A DNA stretch of 64,000 nt from Bacteroides oleiciplenus YIT 12058 (lineage in GTDB: Bacteria; Bacteroidota; Bacteroidia; Bacteroidales; Bacteroidaceae), in NCBI RefSeq assembly GCF_000315485.1, contig NZ_JH992941.1, forward strand, positions 806,001 to 870,000. Direction: 5' to 3'. The translations under genes were made by a program, and so were the position numbers. The notes beneath the pieces were generated by a model. That model saw only the letters and a list, made by a program, of their open reading frames with translations, was not told the origin of the DNA and did not search any database. Positions 1 to 7,694 of the stretch are shown in pieces (positions within the stretch are counted from its first letter, which is position 1; every line of letters begins with the position of its first letter).

Positions 1-257
1 TATTCGCTGAATTTGTTTTCAGGCACACCGCCCAACATCAGGATACGTTCTGCAATTTCGTCTATCTTCTCGGCTGCATCATCATACATGCTTTCAAACT
101 TCTCATGCAATATAAAGAAACCGTGCCCCTTGATGTTCCAATGGAAACCGCGCAGGTTTGTGTAATGTACCTGGAAGTCTGCCAAAAGTTGATGTAATGC
201 AGATACTACGTTAGCTACTCCCGATTCGTTTAATTTGATATAATCTAAAGTCTTCAT
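1..257 (-). CDS. dps: Dps-family ferritin-like DNA-protection protein (partial, N-terminal 85 residues)
   Basis: Dps proteins form 12-subunit cages that oxidise Fe(II) with hydrogen peroxide and store the iron, protecting DNA in the cytoplasm. The visible N-terminal part starts at the ATG complementary to 255-257 and runs off the left edge of the window. It carries the ferroxidase-site pattern of the family: [10 protein letters not shown], then [22 protein letters not shown], with His, His, Asp and Glu at the usual spacing (second motif spans residues of the second helix). The gene diverges from an oxyR-type regulator, and the next genes are ahpC and ahpF, so it fits a peroxide-response cluster. 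A good Bacteroidota promoter lies about 120 bp upstream. The C-terminal half is outside the window, so its length and completeness cannot be judged. Confidence 0.88.
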   Translation of the reverse strand, partial: MKTLDYIKLNESGVANVVSALHQLLADFQVHYTNLRGFHWNIKGHGFFILHEKFESMYDDAAEKIDEIAERILMLGGVPENKFSE

Positions 258-379
258 AATTTTACTGTTTTAAAAGTTTATACTGTTTTTGTTTTTTCTG
301 TTGCAAAGAAAGTGCAAATCGAAAGCAGAAGCAAGCTTGCTTGATTATGCTGAGATGCAGCCTTTCTTCGTTTTTTGTA

Positions 380-411
380 CAAAGATAAGGGGCAAATCAA
401 TGCTTGTCAAA
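380..411 (-). promoter_or_regulatory. Putative dps promoter (-33/-7 of Bacteroides type)
   Basis: On the minus strand a TTTG (408-411) is followed after 20 nt by TATCTTTG (380-387), matching the Bacteroidota consensus TTTG-N19-21-TAnnTTTG. Transcription would start near position 373 and leave a leader of about 115 nt before the dps ATG. The element lies in the dps-oxyR intergenic region, where OxyR could act on both genes. Confidence 0.6.
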
Positions 412-422
412 CAGATAATTTC

Positions 423-430
423 TATCTTTG
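423..430 (+). promoter_or_regulatory. Putative oxyR -7 element
   Basis: TATCTTTG fits the TAnnTTTG -7 consensus and lies 43 bp before the chosen oxyR ATG at 474. No clear -33 TTTG is present at the usual distance. The position argues against translation starts further upstream, which would lie before the transcript begins. Confidence 0.4.
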
Positions 431-473
431 CATAGACAGAATCTATATTACCCGTTCAAATCCTTTATTTATC

Positions 474-1400
474 ATGACTTTACAACAATTGGAATACATC
501 CTAGCCGTCGATCAGTTCCGTCATTTTGCCAAGGCAGCAGAGCATTGCCGGGTAACTCAACCTACCCTCAGCGCCATGATACAGAAACTGGAAGATGAGT
601 TGGAAACCAAAATATTCGACCGTAGCCAACAACCCATCTGTCCCACTCCCGTCGGACGATTCATACTGGAGCAAGCTCAGGTGGTGCTGTCGCAAGCCAA
701 TCGCATAAAGGATATTATAGAAGAAGAAAAGCATTCTCTGTCGGGCGTCTTCAAGCTGGGTATATTGCCCACCATCGCCCCTTACCTGTTGCCCCGCTTC
801 TTCCCACAACTAATGAAGAAATATCCCAAACTGGACATCCGTGTAACAGAGATGAAGACCAAAGACATCAAACAAGCTCTGATAAAAGGAGATATAGATG
901 CCGGCATCATCGCTACCCTGCCGGAGAAAGATGAGTTTCGGCAAACGCCCCTGTTCTATGAACAATTCTATGCATATATTGCGCGCGAAAGCGACCTGTT
1001 TAACAATAAGATAATCCGCACCTCCGACCTCAACGACGAGCAACTCTGGATGCTGGACGAAGGGCATTGCTTCCGCGACCAGTTAGTCCGCTTCTGCCAC
1101 ATGAAAGCAGCACAAGCCAGCCAGATAGCCTACCGCCTGGGCAGCATGGAAACTTTCATGCGCATGGTGGAAAGCGGGAAAGGCGTGACGTTCATTCCTG
1201 AACTTGCCATCGACCAACTCAACGATACCCAAAAGGAACTGGTGCGCCCGTTTGCCATCCCCACTCCCACCCGGCAAATCATTCTCATTACCTGCGAGCA
1301 CTTCATCCGTACTACTTTGCTGGAAGTTCTCACAAAAGAAATTCAAGCGTCCGTGCCGCGTGAGATGCTATCCCTGCGGGCAACCCAGGTAGTGGTATAG
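474..1400 (+). CDS. oxyR: OxyR-type LysR-family hydrogen peroxide sensor/regulator
   Basis: A cytoplasmic transcription factor that senses peroxide by forming a disulfide and activates antioxidant genes. The 308-residue protein has the N-terminal winged HTH of LysR proteins (about residues 1-60, starting MTLQQLEYILAVDQF) and a LysR substrate-binding domain (about 90-295). The redox motif GHCFRDQLVRFC places cysteines at 199 and 208, the same numbers as in E. coli OxyR, which is strong support for the assignment. I chose the ATG at 474 because it begins the conserved HTH and follows the -7 element at 423-430; an in-frame codon at 375 would precede the promoter. It is flanked by dps (divergent) and ahpC (same strand, 119 bp downstream), the classical OxyR targets. 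Confidence 0.93.
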   Translation: MTLQQLEYILAVDQFRHFAKAAEHCRVTQPTLSAMIQKLEDELETKIFDRSQQPICPTPVGRFILEQAQVVLSQANRIKDIIEEEKHSLSGVFKLGILPTIAPYLLPRFFPQLMKKYPKLDIRVTEMKTKDIKQALIKGDIDAGIIATLPEKDEFRQTPLFYEQFYAYIARESDLFNNKIIRTSDLNDEQLWMLDEGHCFRDQLVRFCHMKAAQASQIAYRLGSMETFMRMVESGKGVTFIPELAIDQLNDTQKELVRPFAIPTPTRQIILITCEHFIRTTLLEVLTKEIQASVPREMLSLRATQVVV

Positions 1401-1439
1401 ATTTCTTCTATCGGTCCATAAATCTTTTCAATCGTTTTT

Positions 1440-1472
1440 TTTGTTCTATCGGCAAAAGATGCTATATTTTTG
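1440..1472 (+). promoter_or_regulatory. Putative ahpC promoter with direct-repeat upstream element
   Basis: TTTG at 1440-1443 and TATTTTTG at 1465-1472 are separated by 21 nt, matching the Bacteroides -33/-7 consensus. The start site would be near 1479, 40 bp before the ahpC ATG. Two copies of TTCTATCGG (1406-1414 and 1444-1452), 38 bp apart, flank and overlap the promoter and could be regulator contacts, perhaps for OxyR; that role is inference. Confidence 0.6.
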
Positions 1473-1519
1473 CATCATCGAAAAAACAAAGTACTAAACC
1501 TTTTAAAACAAAAAAGATT

Positions 1520-2086
1520 ATGGAACCAATTATCAATTCTCAGCTTCCTGAATTCAAAGTTCAGGCATTCCAAAACGGAAGTTTCAAAACAGTAACTAAC
1601 GAAGACGTAAAAGGCAAGTGGGCTATTTTCTTCTTCTATCCGGCAGACTTTACTTTCGTATGCCCTACCGAATTGGTGGACATCGCCGAAAAATACGAGC
1701 AGTTCCAGGCAATGGGCGTAGAAGTATATTCAGTAAGTACGGACTCTCACTTCGTGCACAAAGCATGGCACGATGCATCCGAAAGCATTCGTAAGATTAA
1801 GTATCCTATGTTGGCAGACCCGACAGGAGTCCTGACCCGTGCATTCGGCGTGATGATTGAGGAGGAAGGTATGGCTTACCGCGGTACGTTCGTCGTAAAT
1901 CCTGAAGGCAAAATCAAAATAGCTGAAATTCAAGACAACAACATCGGACGCAACGCCGACGAGCTCCTCCGCAAGGTGGAAGCTGCGCAATTCGTAGCTA
2001 CGCACGACGGCGAAGTATGTCCCGCAAAATGGAAGAAAGGCGGCGAAACGCTGAAACCAAGTATTGATTTGGTTGGTAAAATTTAA
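1520..2086 (+). CDS. ahpC: Alkyl hydroperoxide reductase subunit C (2-Cys peroxiredoxin)
   Basis: AhpC reduces hydrogen peroxide, organic peroxides and peroxynitrite in the cytoplasm and is recycled by AhpF. The 188-residue length is typical. The peroxidatic cysteine is C48 in FTFVCPTEL, and the resolving cysteine is C167 in GEVCPAKW; both motifs are intact. Its start follows an A-rich stretch typical of Bacteroides leaders, and the promoter at 1440-1472 is close by. ahpF follows after 96 bp that contain a strong hairpin, so the two subunits are probably made in unequal amounts from one promoter. The neighbouring oxyR supports peroxide induction. Confidence 0.97.
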   Translation: MEPIINSQLPEFKVQAFQNGSFKTVTNEDVKGKWAIFFFYPADFTFVCPTELVDIAEKYEQFQAMGVEVYSVSTDSHFVHKAWHDASESIRKIKYPMLADPTGVLTRAFGVMIEEEGMAYRGTFVVNPEGKIKIAEIQDNNIGRNADELLRKVEAAQFVATHDGEVCPAKWKKGGETLKPSIDLVGKI

Positions 2087-2109
2087 GTTCATCTCCCTTT
2101 TTTATTGGC

Positions 2110-2160
2110 GAGCCCCCTCTATCCTGTATCTTGCACACACTTTGGAGGGGGCTCCTTTTA
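2110..2160 (+). terminator. Hairpin between ahpC and ahpF (terminator or attenuator)
   Basis: A perfect 10-bp stem, GAGCCCCCTC at 2110-2119 with GAGGGGGCTC at 2145-2154, closes a 25-nt loop and is followed by CTTTTATTC. It may partly terminate transcription after ahpC or set an mRNA end, leaving less ahpF message. The T-tract is short, so readthrough is expected. Confidence 0.7.
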
Positions 2161-2182
2161 TTCTCAAAAACAGTAATAGATT

Positions 2183-3742
2183 ATGTTAGACTTAGCATTA
2201 AAAGAACAAATACGCGGTATCTTCCAGAATCTGGAAGCGACGTACACCTTTCATATTGTCTGCCACCCCCGGCACGATAGTGCACAGGAACTGATAGATT
2301 TACTAAAGGATATGGCAGAGTGTTCCGGTAAGCTATCCTGCGAAATAACGGAAACTGAACAGCCGAAACTGGAGTTCTCCCTGTTGAAAGATGGAAAAGC
2401 AACCGGTGTGAAGTTCCGTGGGATACCAAACGGACATGAATTCACTTCCTTGCTTTTGGCAGTACTCAACGCAGACGGTAAAGGCAAAAACATCCCTGAT
2501 GAAGCTATACAACGACGCATACAGGCGTTGAAAGGCCCTGTTTCCCTACAAACGTACGTATCGCTGACGTGCACTAACTGTCCTGATGTGGTACAGGCAC
2601 TGAATGTCATCACCCTGCTAAACAGGCAGATTACACATGAAATGATAGACGGAGCCCTCTTCCAGGAAGAAGTGGATGCACTGAAAATACAGGGTGTACC
2701 GTCTGTTTACGCCAATGGTAAGTTGCTCCACGTCGGGCGTGGCACGCTGGGGGAACTTTTGCAGAAATTAGAAGATATGTTCGGCTCCGAGCCATTAGCA
2801 GATGCAGAACCTGTATCAAGAGCGTATGATGTCCTTGTATTGGGCGGTGGACCGGCAGGAGCCTCAGCATCTATTTATTCAGCTCGCAAGGGGTTGAGAG
2901 TAGCTATTGTTGCCGAAAAGATTGGTGGTCAGGTGAAGGAAACCGTAGGTATCGAGAATCTGATTTCTGTGCCGCAGACAACGGGGACACAACTGGCGGA
3001 TAATTTAAGAAGCCATATCAATCATTATCCTATCGATTTATTTGAAGACCGGAAGATAGAAAAAGCGGAGCTTCAAGGTAAAGAAAAAGCTGTTTCGGTA
3101 GTTGGCGGTGAGGTTTTCACCTCCTCCAGTGTGATTATTGCAACAGGTGCCAGTTGGCGGAAACTGAATGTAGAAGGTGAAACGGAGTATATCGGAAGAG
3201 GCGTTGCCTTCTGTCCGCATTGCGATGGACCGTTCTATCAGGGAAAGGATATAGCCGTAATCGGAGGCGGAAACTCCGGTATAGAAGCAGCCATCGACCT
3301 GGCAGGTATTTGCCGGAAGGTGACTGTATTTGAGTTTGCAGATAATCTGAAAGCAGATCAAGTGCTGCAAGAGAAAGCTCAGAGTCTGCCGAATGTTGAA
3401 ATCTTTACGTCTTCACAGACTACGAAAGTCTTGGGAAATGGAGATAAGGTAATAGGCATCTGCGTTAAGGACCGAATGACTAATGAAGAACGGGATTTCA
3501 CGTTGGATGGCATATTTGTGCAGATAGGACTAGCGGCGAACAGTATTCCTTTCCGGGAAGAACTGGATGTTACACCGCAGGGAGAAATCAAGATTGATGC
3601 ACATTGCCGAACTAATATTCCAGGGGTATATGCCGCGGGAGATGTGTCGACTGTACCTTATAAACAGATTGTCATTGCAATGGGCGAAGGGGCGAAGGCT
3701 GCGCTTTCGGCTTTTGACGACAGGATAAGAGGGGTGATTTAG
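2183..3742 (+). CDS. ahpF: Alkyl hydroperoxide reductase subunit F (NADH:peroxiredoxin reductase)
   Basis: AhpF passes electrons from NADH through FAD and two disulfides to AhpC. The 519-residue protein has the expected order: an N-terminal tandem thioredoxin-fold domain with CTNC (C130, C133), a Rossmann FAD-binding motif GGGPAG at 221-226, the pyridine nucleotide-disulfide oxidoreductase active site CPHC (C344, C347), and a second nucleotide-binding motif GGGNSG at 361-366. The full set of redox cysteines is present, so the protein should be active. It forms a unit with ahpC upstream. Its stop codon lies inside the heptad repeat at 3739-3803, so the last codons and the shared 3' region with the convergent peptidase gene are shaped by that repeat. 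Confidence 0.96.
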   Translation: MLDLALKEQIRGIFQNLEATYTFHIVCHPRHDSAQELIDLLKDMAECSGKLSCEITETEQPKLEFSLLKDGKATGVKFRGIPNGHEFTSLLLAVLNADGKGKNIPDEAIQRRIQALKGPVSLQTYVSLTCTNCPDVVQALNVITLLNRQITHEMIDGALFQEEVDALKIQGVPSVYANGKLLHVGRGTLGELLQKLEDMFGSEPLADAEPVSRAYDVLVLGGGPAGASASIYSARKGLRVAIVAEKIGGQVKETVGIENLISVPQTTGTQLADNLRSHINHYPIDLFEDRKIEKAELQGKEKAVSVVGGEVFTSSSVIIATGASWRKLNVEGETEYIGRGVAFCPHCDGPFYQGKDIAVIGGGNSGIEAAIDLAGICRKVTVFEFADNLKADQVLQEKAQSLPNVEIFTSSQTTKVLGNGDKVIGICVKDRMTNEERDFTLDGIFVQIGLAANSIPFREELDVTPQGEIKIDAHCRTNIPGVYAAGDVSTVPYKQIVIAMGEGAKAALSAFDDRIRGVI

Positions 3743-3803
3743 TGATTAGTGGTTAGTGATTAGTAACCGCTAATCACTAACCACTAACCACTAATCACTA
3801 ATC
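3739..3803. repeat. Palindromic array of 7-bp TTAGTGR repeats between convergent genes
   Basis: On the plus strand TTAGTGA, TTAGTGG and TTAGTGA units followed by TTAG run to 3763. After a 6-nt loop (TAACCG) the complementary units run from 3770 to 3803. The central 18 bp on each side (3746-3763 and 3770-3787) are perfectly complementary and could fold as a stable hairpin in either transcript. The ahpF stop (3740-3742) and the peptidase stop (3791-3793) both lie in the array. It may act as a bidirectional terminator, though it has no U-tract. The same 18-mer occurs at 39757-39774, and a variant bounds the cassette at 10538-10930. Confidence 0.85.
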
Positions 3804-5926
3804 TTCAGTTCCTGCACCAAATGACTTGCCTTACCATATTTCTCTATAATAAACAGAATATACCGTACATCCACCCCGATACAGCGCTGCATTTTCGGTT
3901 CATATAGAATATCACTGCTCATCGCCTCCCAGTTTCCATCAAACGCTAAGCCCAGCAACTCACCTTTCGCATTGAACATAGCACTACCAGAGTTTCCGCC
4001 CGTAATATCATTATTTGAGATAAAGCACACTTTCATTTCCCCCTTTTCATCGGCATATCTTCCGAAATCTCCCGAAGAAAGCAGTGAAAGGATTTCCGGC
4101 TGAACCGCAAAATCCACATCTCCCACATTTGCCTTCACTTTCTCCAAGACTCCTTTTGAAGTGGTGTAGTAAGCATATTCCGCACCATCAAAAGGCGTAT
4201 ATCCTGCCACAGTACCAAAGCTCAATCGCATGGTGGAATTAGCGTCCGGATAGAAATTACGCGAAGCATACATCCGTCGGATAGCCCCATTCAGCAAACG
4301 TTCTCCCCGGATAATCTCCGAAGTGGGTGCCTGCATCTGCATATTCATATCAAACAGCATTGTCAGCATATCTATACCCAGGGAAATAGCCGGATCATCA
4401 AATATCTGATAAGTAGTGTCCCGCTCGAGGAAACGCTTCAAGCCACGAGGAGTAGTCAGTTCGGAATGAGCATAAAGGCTGTCCACATAAGCTTTTTCAT
4501 CCCCATTGTATTCCTGCGCAATGGTATGATAGATTGCGGGCAGGAAAGTGGTATCCACCTTTGAGCGATACTCCTTCAACGCTGCTGTAAACACTTCTTT
4601 ATCAATGTCCAAATCCAGATTGGAGTATTGCTCTACAATATCCTTTAAACCGGCTACAACGGTCTTCTCTTCTCCCTCAAAGTCGAAATTCAGAATTTTC
4701 AGGGCAAGTTGCACCAGCTCCGGGGCATACAGGAAAGATTCTATGAAATAAGCCTGTGCACGGTTCACCTCACGGCGGTTCTTGTAATTCAGTTCCAGGT
4801 CTGTGAACAGTTGCAGTAGTTTCTCCCTCTCTTCCGGATTTTGCTGTATCCATCGACGAAGTTCCTGTTCCATTGCACGTTTCTTCTCCAATATCCCCAG
4901 TTTACGGATAGCTCGGTTTGTTCCGATACTGTTCTTCCAATAGTTGGAGCTTTCATCATACTTAGAGGCATACTTGATGCGTATACTGTCATTGCGGTCC
5001 ATCTCACGCTTCCAGATGGCCTGCTTCACACCACGAACATCTATCTGTGCCTGATTGGAATTATTCATCATTTCTTCTATACCGAACGAAGAAAGATAAC
5101 GCTCTGTACTGCCGGGATAACCCAGCGTCATGCAGAAGGAACCTTCCCGATAGCCATCCAGCGAAATCGGTGCTACATATTCAGGATGATAGGGAACATT
5201 CTCAGGAGAATACTCGGCAGGATGGTTATTACGATCTGCATAGATACGGAAGACACAGAAATCTCCTGTATGCCGTGGCCATACCCAGTTGTCCGTATCC
5301 CAACCGAACTTACCAATAGAAGAAGGCGGTGCAAACACCAACCGGACATCGTTGAAATCGCGATAAACAGAAAGCCAGAACTCATTGCCACCATAATAAG
5401 CATCCACAATACCGATTAAAGTAGAGTCTTTGTGAGATACCTCCCCACCTATCACCAGCATCATGGAATCTACTGCACTGGAGCGTTCCATCTCGTTCAT
5501 TGAAGGCTTGACTGCACCCAGCACACGCTTCGTCACATCTTCTGTACGTAACAGAAAACGGACGTAAAGCTCCGGATTAGGAAGTTCTTCCTCACGACTA
5601 CGTGCCACAAAACCATCTTTCAGGTAATCATGCTCCACCGATGAATGTTGCTGCACACTGCTGAAACCGCAATGGTGATTAGTAAACACCAGGCCATCCT
5701 CAGATACGACTACGCCTGAACAAAAGCCCCCAAAACTGACTACCGCATCTTTCAACGACGGGCGTTTAGGACTGTATAGTTTATCAGCGGACATCTGCAA
5801 GCCAAGCTCTTTCATGGTTTTACGGGTCTGCTTATTCAGGTTTCCCAGCATCCACATACCTTCATCAGCCTGTCCGGTCAAGGTGAAGAAGCAGCAAACG
5901 GTTATTAGGATATACTTTAGCTTCAT
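3791..5926 (-). CDS. S46-family dipeptidyl peptidase, DPP7-like
   Basis: S46 enzymes are periplasmic chymotrypsin-fold serine peptidases of Bacteroidota that remove dipeptides from the N-termini of peptides during amino acid uptake. The 711-residue protein has a signal peptide (MKLKYILITVCCFFTLTGQA), the catalytic histidine in TNHHCGF (H85) and the catalytic serine in GGNSGSAM (S646). Eighteen residues after the serine is Gly in FDGN. In this family Gly here is associated with DPP7-type specificity for hydrophobic P1 residues, while Arg is found in DPP11, which prefers Asp/Glu. The C-terminus ISD is encoded by the heptad repeat that overlaps the stop codon. The gene is convergent with ahpF and is followed upstream by the IS copy at 5980, which lies 53 bp before its start and may have separated it from its promoter. 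Confidence 0.9.
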   Translation of the reverse strand: MKLKYILITVCCFFTLTGQADEGMWMLGNLNKQTRKTMKELGLQMSADKLYSPKRPSLKDAVVSFGGFCSGVVVSEDGLVFTNHHCGFSSVQQHSSVEHDYLKDGFVARSREEELPNPELYVRFLLRTEDVTKRVLGAVKPSMNEMERSSAVDSMMLVIGGEVSHKDSTLIGIVDAYYGGNEFWLSVYRDFNDVRLVFAPPSSIGKFGWDTDNWVWPRHTGDFCVFRIYADRNNHPAEYSPENVPYHPEYVAPISLDGYREGSFCMTLGYPGSTERYLSSFGIEEMMNNSNQAQIDVRGVKQAIWKREMDRNDSIRIKYASKYDESSNYWKNSIGTNRAIRKLGILEKKRAMEQELRRWIQQNPEEREKLLQLFTDLELNYKNRREVNRAQAYFIESFLYAPELVQLALKILNFDFEGEEKTVVAGLKDIVEQYSNLDLDIDKEVFTAALKEYRSKVDTTFLPAIYHTIAQEYNGDEKAYVDSLYAHSELTTPRGLKRFLERDTTYQIFDDPAISLGIDMLTMLFDMNMQMQAPTSEIIRGERLLNGAIRRMYASRNFYPDANSTMRLSFGTVAGYTPFDGAEYAYYTTSKGVLEKVKANVGDVDFAVQPEILSLLSSGDFGRYADEKGEMKVCFISNNDITGGNSGSAMFNAKGELLGLAFDGNWEAMSSDILYEPKMQRCIGVDVRYILFIIEKYGKASHLVQELKISD

Positions 5927-6040
5927 TCTATAGTTAATATTAAGTTATTACTCAAAGTATCTTCATTCCCCTCCTCCAGGGAGGTTGTGTAAAAAGTAAG
6001 AATCAAGTGTTCTTTGACATATTGTATAAAAAGGATTTTA

Positions 6041-6048
6041 TATCTTTG
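6041..6048 (+). promoter_or_regulatory. Transposase -7 promoter element of IS copy 1
   Basis: TATCTTTG matches TAnnTTTG. A TTTG at 6013-6016, inside the terminal repeat, lies 24 nt upstream, slightly longer than the usual spacing. Transcription would begin near 6055, so translation must start at the ATG at 6074 and not further upstream. The same sequence is present in the second copy at 56592-56599. Confidence 0.5.
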
Positions 6049-6073
6049 CTTTGATAACAATAGGATTAATTTT

Positions 6074-7552
6074 ATGGGCTATATTCAACCTTTTGATCGC
6101 AATCAACTGACTCTTCCCGAGTCTTTAGATTCTTATATCTCTTGTGAGAACCCTGTTCGTCTGATTGATGTTTTTGTCGATCAGTTTATCAAATTGCACC
6201 CTGATTTTTCATCTTATAAAGGTAACAGTCCTACAGGCCGTTCGGCTTATAGCTTTGGTACTTTACTCAAGCTGTATGTCTACGGCTATTTAAACAGTAT
6301 CAGTTCTTCCCGTAAACTGGAGCGCGAGACTCTGCGTAATATGGAGTTGATCTGGCTTCTGGGTAATCTCCATCCCGATCATAAGACTATTGCCGATTTC
6401 CGTTCCAAACAAACTTCGGGCATTCATGAATGTTGCCTTGATTTCCGCCGCTTTCTGGTCAGTTCCGGTTATATTTCAGGCAAATTGGTAGCTGTTGATG
6501 GCAGTAAAATCAAAGCCAATACCAATCGTGACGGTCTTACTTTAGATGGTATTAATCGACAGTTAGCCTTGTTGGATACCCGTTTAGAGAAGTATCTGCA
6601 CCAGCTTAATGAAAATGATCTGGTGGAAACAGCCCAGGAACAATTATCCGAACTCTCGGACGAGCTCGGTGTGGAGAGCTCCCTACTGGAGAAGATAGCC
6701 CATTTGAGCCAACAGGTTGAAGAACTTCAGGCGGAAAAACAGCGTATGCTGGATGAAGGTTCCAAAAGAAGCTTTCCCTCTGACCGCGAAGCTCGCCTGA
6801 TGAAGACCCGCAACGGTTTTCTTCCGGCTTACAATGTCCAATCAGTGGTAGATTCCCAACATCATCTGATAGGTGCCATGCAGGTTACCGACCACCCAAA
6901 TGACTTTGAAGACCTTCAATCTTCGATTCATGCCATGCAGGAAGACCTTCAGGTAGAAGTAACCCAAGCCGTTGCCGACACCGGTTATGCCAATGAAGAA
7001 CAGATCCTGGCCCTTGAAGAAGAAGGCAAAGTGATTGCCGTTCCTTTCAATGAAGGAGACCATTCTCCTAAAGAAGATCGGGAGCACGGAATCTTTTTTA
7101 CCTATGATGCAGACAATGACTATTATATATGCTCCCAAGAAAAGATATTACCTATTAAAGACAGGCAAGTTCGTAAACATGGAAAGCTTTATAGAAAATA
7201 TCAGGGAAGAGACTGCAAGGGTTGTCCCCTGATAAAGTTCTGCACCACATCGAAAAAAGGTCGGATTATCTACCGAAGGGCAGATGCCGAACCCATAAGA
7301 CAGTATATGAAGAAGTGTAAGGGGATGAAATACAAAGCGCTTATACATTTACGAAAAACATTGGTAGAACATCCCTTCGGAACTCTTAAATACTGGATGG
7401 GGCAAATACCACTCCTACTCAGAGGAAAGGAAAAGGTACAGGCTGAAATAGATTTGTACGCAACATGCTATAACCTAAGAAGGGTGACTAACATTCAAAG
7501 CATACAGGTACTATTGCAACAAGTCCACTATTGGGGTATTAAGTATACCTAA
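6074..7552 (+). CDS. IS1182-family transposase (copy 1)
   Basis: A 492-residue DDE-type transposase that would cut and join the ends of its own element. The N-terminus (MGYIQPFDRNQLTLPESLD) and the segment SGKLVAVDGSKIKANTN, with its VDGSKIKA DDE-type Asp, are typical of the family. A coiled-coil-like stretch (about 175-230), the DTGYANEEQ segment with a likely second Asp, a CxxC-type cluster CKGCPLIKFC, and the C-terminal EHPFGTLKYWMG with the catalytic Glu follow. The start at 6074 is set by the -7 element at 6041-6048. No frameshift or stop is seen, so the enzyme should be active. It differs from the copy at 56625 at three residues (Glu/Asp, His/Arg, Gly/Ala). Confidence 0.93.
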   Translation: MGYIQPFDRNQLTLPESLDSYISCENPVRLIDVFVDQFIKLHPDFSSYKGNSPTGRSAYSFGTLLKLYVYGYLNSISSSRKLERETLRNMELIWLLGNLHPDHKTIADFRSKQTSGIHECCLDFRRFLVSSGYISGKLVAVDGSKIKANTNRDGLTLDGINRQLALLDTRLEKYLHQLNENDLVETAQEQLSELSDELGVESSLLEKIAHLSQQVEELQAEKQRMLDEGSKRSFPSDREARLMKTRNGFLPAYNVQSVVDSQHHLIGAMQVTDHPNDFEDLQSSIHAMQEDLQVEVTQAVADTGYANEEQILALEEEGKVIAVPFNEGDHSPKEDREHGIFFTYDADNDYYICSQEKILPIKDRQVRKHGKLYRKYQGRDCKGCPLIKFCTTSKKGRIIYRRADAEPIRQYMKKCKGMKYKALIHLRKTLVEHPFGTLKYWMGQIPLLLRGKEKVQAEIDLYATCYNLRRVTNIQSIQVLLQQVHYWGIKYT

Positions 7553-7694
7553 TAGCGGTCATTTGCCAAAGGACAACAATAGAAATTCCAAAATAAAGAG
7601 ATAAAGAGCATTTCCTTTTTAATACAAAATGTCAAAGAACACTTGATTCTTACTTTTTACACAACCTCCCAGGAGGAGGAGAGTTAGAATAGTA

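Larger units (their letters stand above)
5980..7669 (+). mobile_element. IS1182-type insertion sequence, copy 1 (about 1690 bp)
   Basis: The element is bounded by long, nearly perfect terminal inverted repeats: the left end starts GGAGGTTGTGTAAAAAGTAA and the right end is its complement, extending about 40 bp. One transposase gene fills it. A second copy of the same length lies at 56531-58220 in the same orientation and differs at only a few bases. A 4-bp CAGG occurs at both borders (5977-5980 and 7670-7673) and could be a target duplication, but the second copy shows no matching one, so the exact ends are uncertain by about 1 bp. Confidence 0.9.
5956..7693. repeat. Inverted flanks of IS copy 1 (target palindrome arms)
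   Basis: The 22 bp left of the IS (5956-5977, ending CATTCCCCTCCTCC) and the 22 bp right of it (7672-7693, starting GGAGGAGGAGAG) are inverted copies of one another with several mismatches. Both resemble the flanks of the second IS copy at 56505-56526 and 58223-58244. The simplest reading is that the IS inserted in the loop of an intergenic palindrome. Confidence 0.6.
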
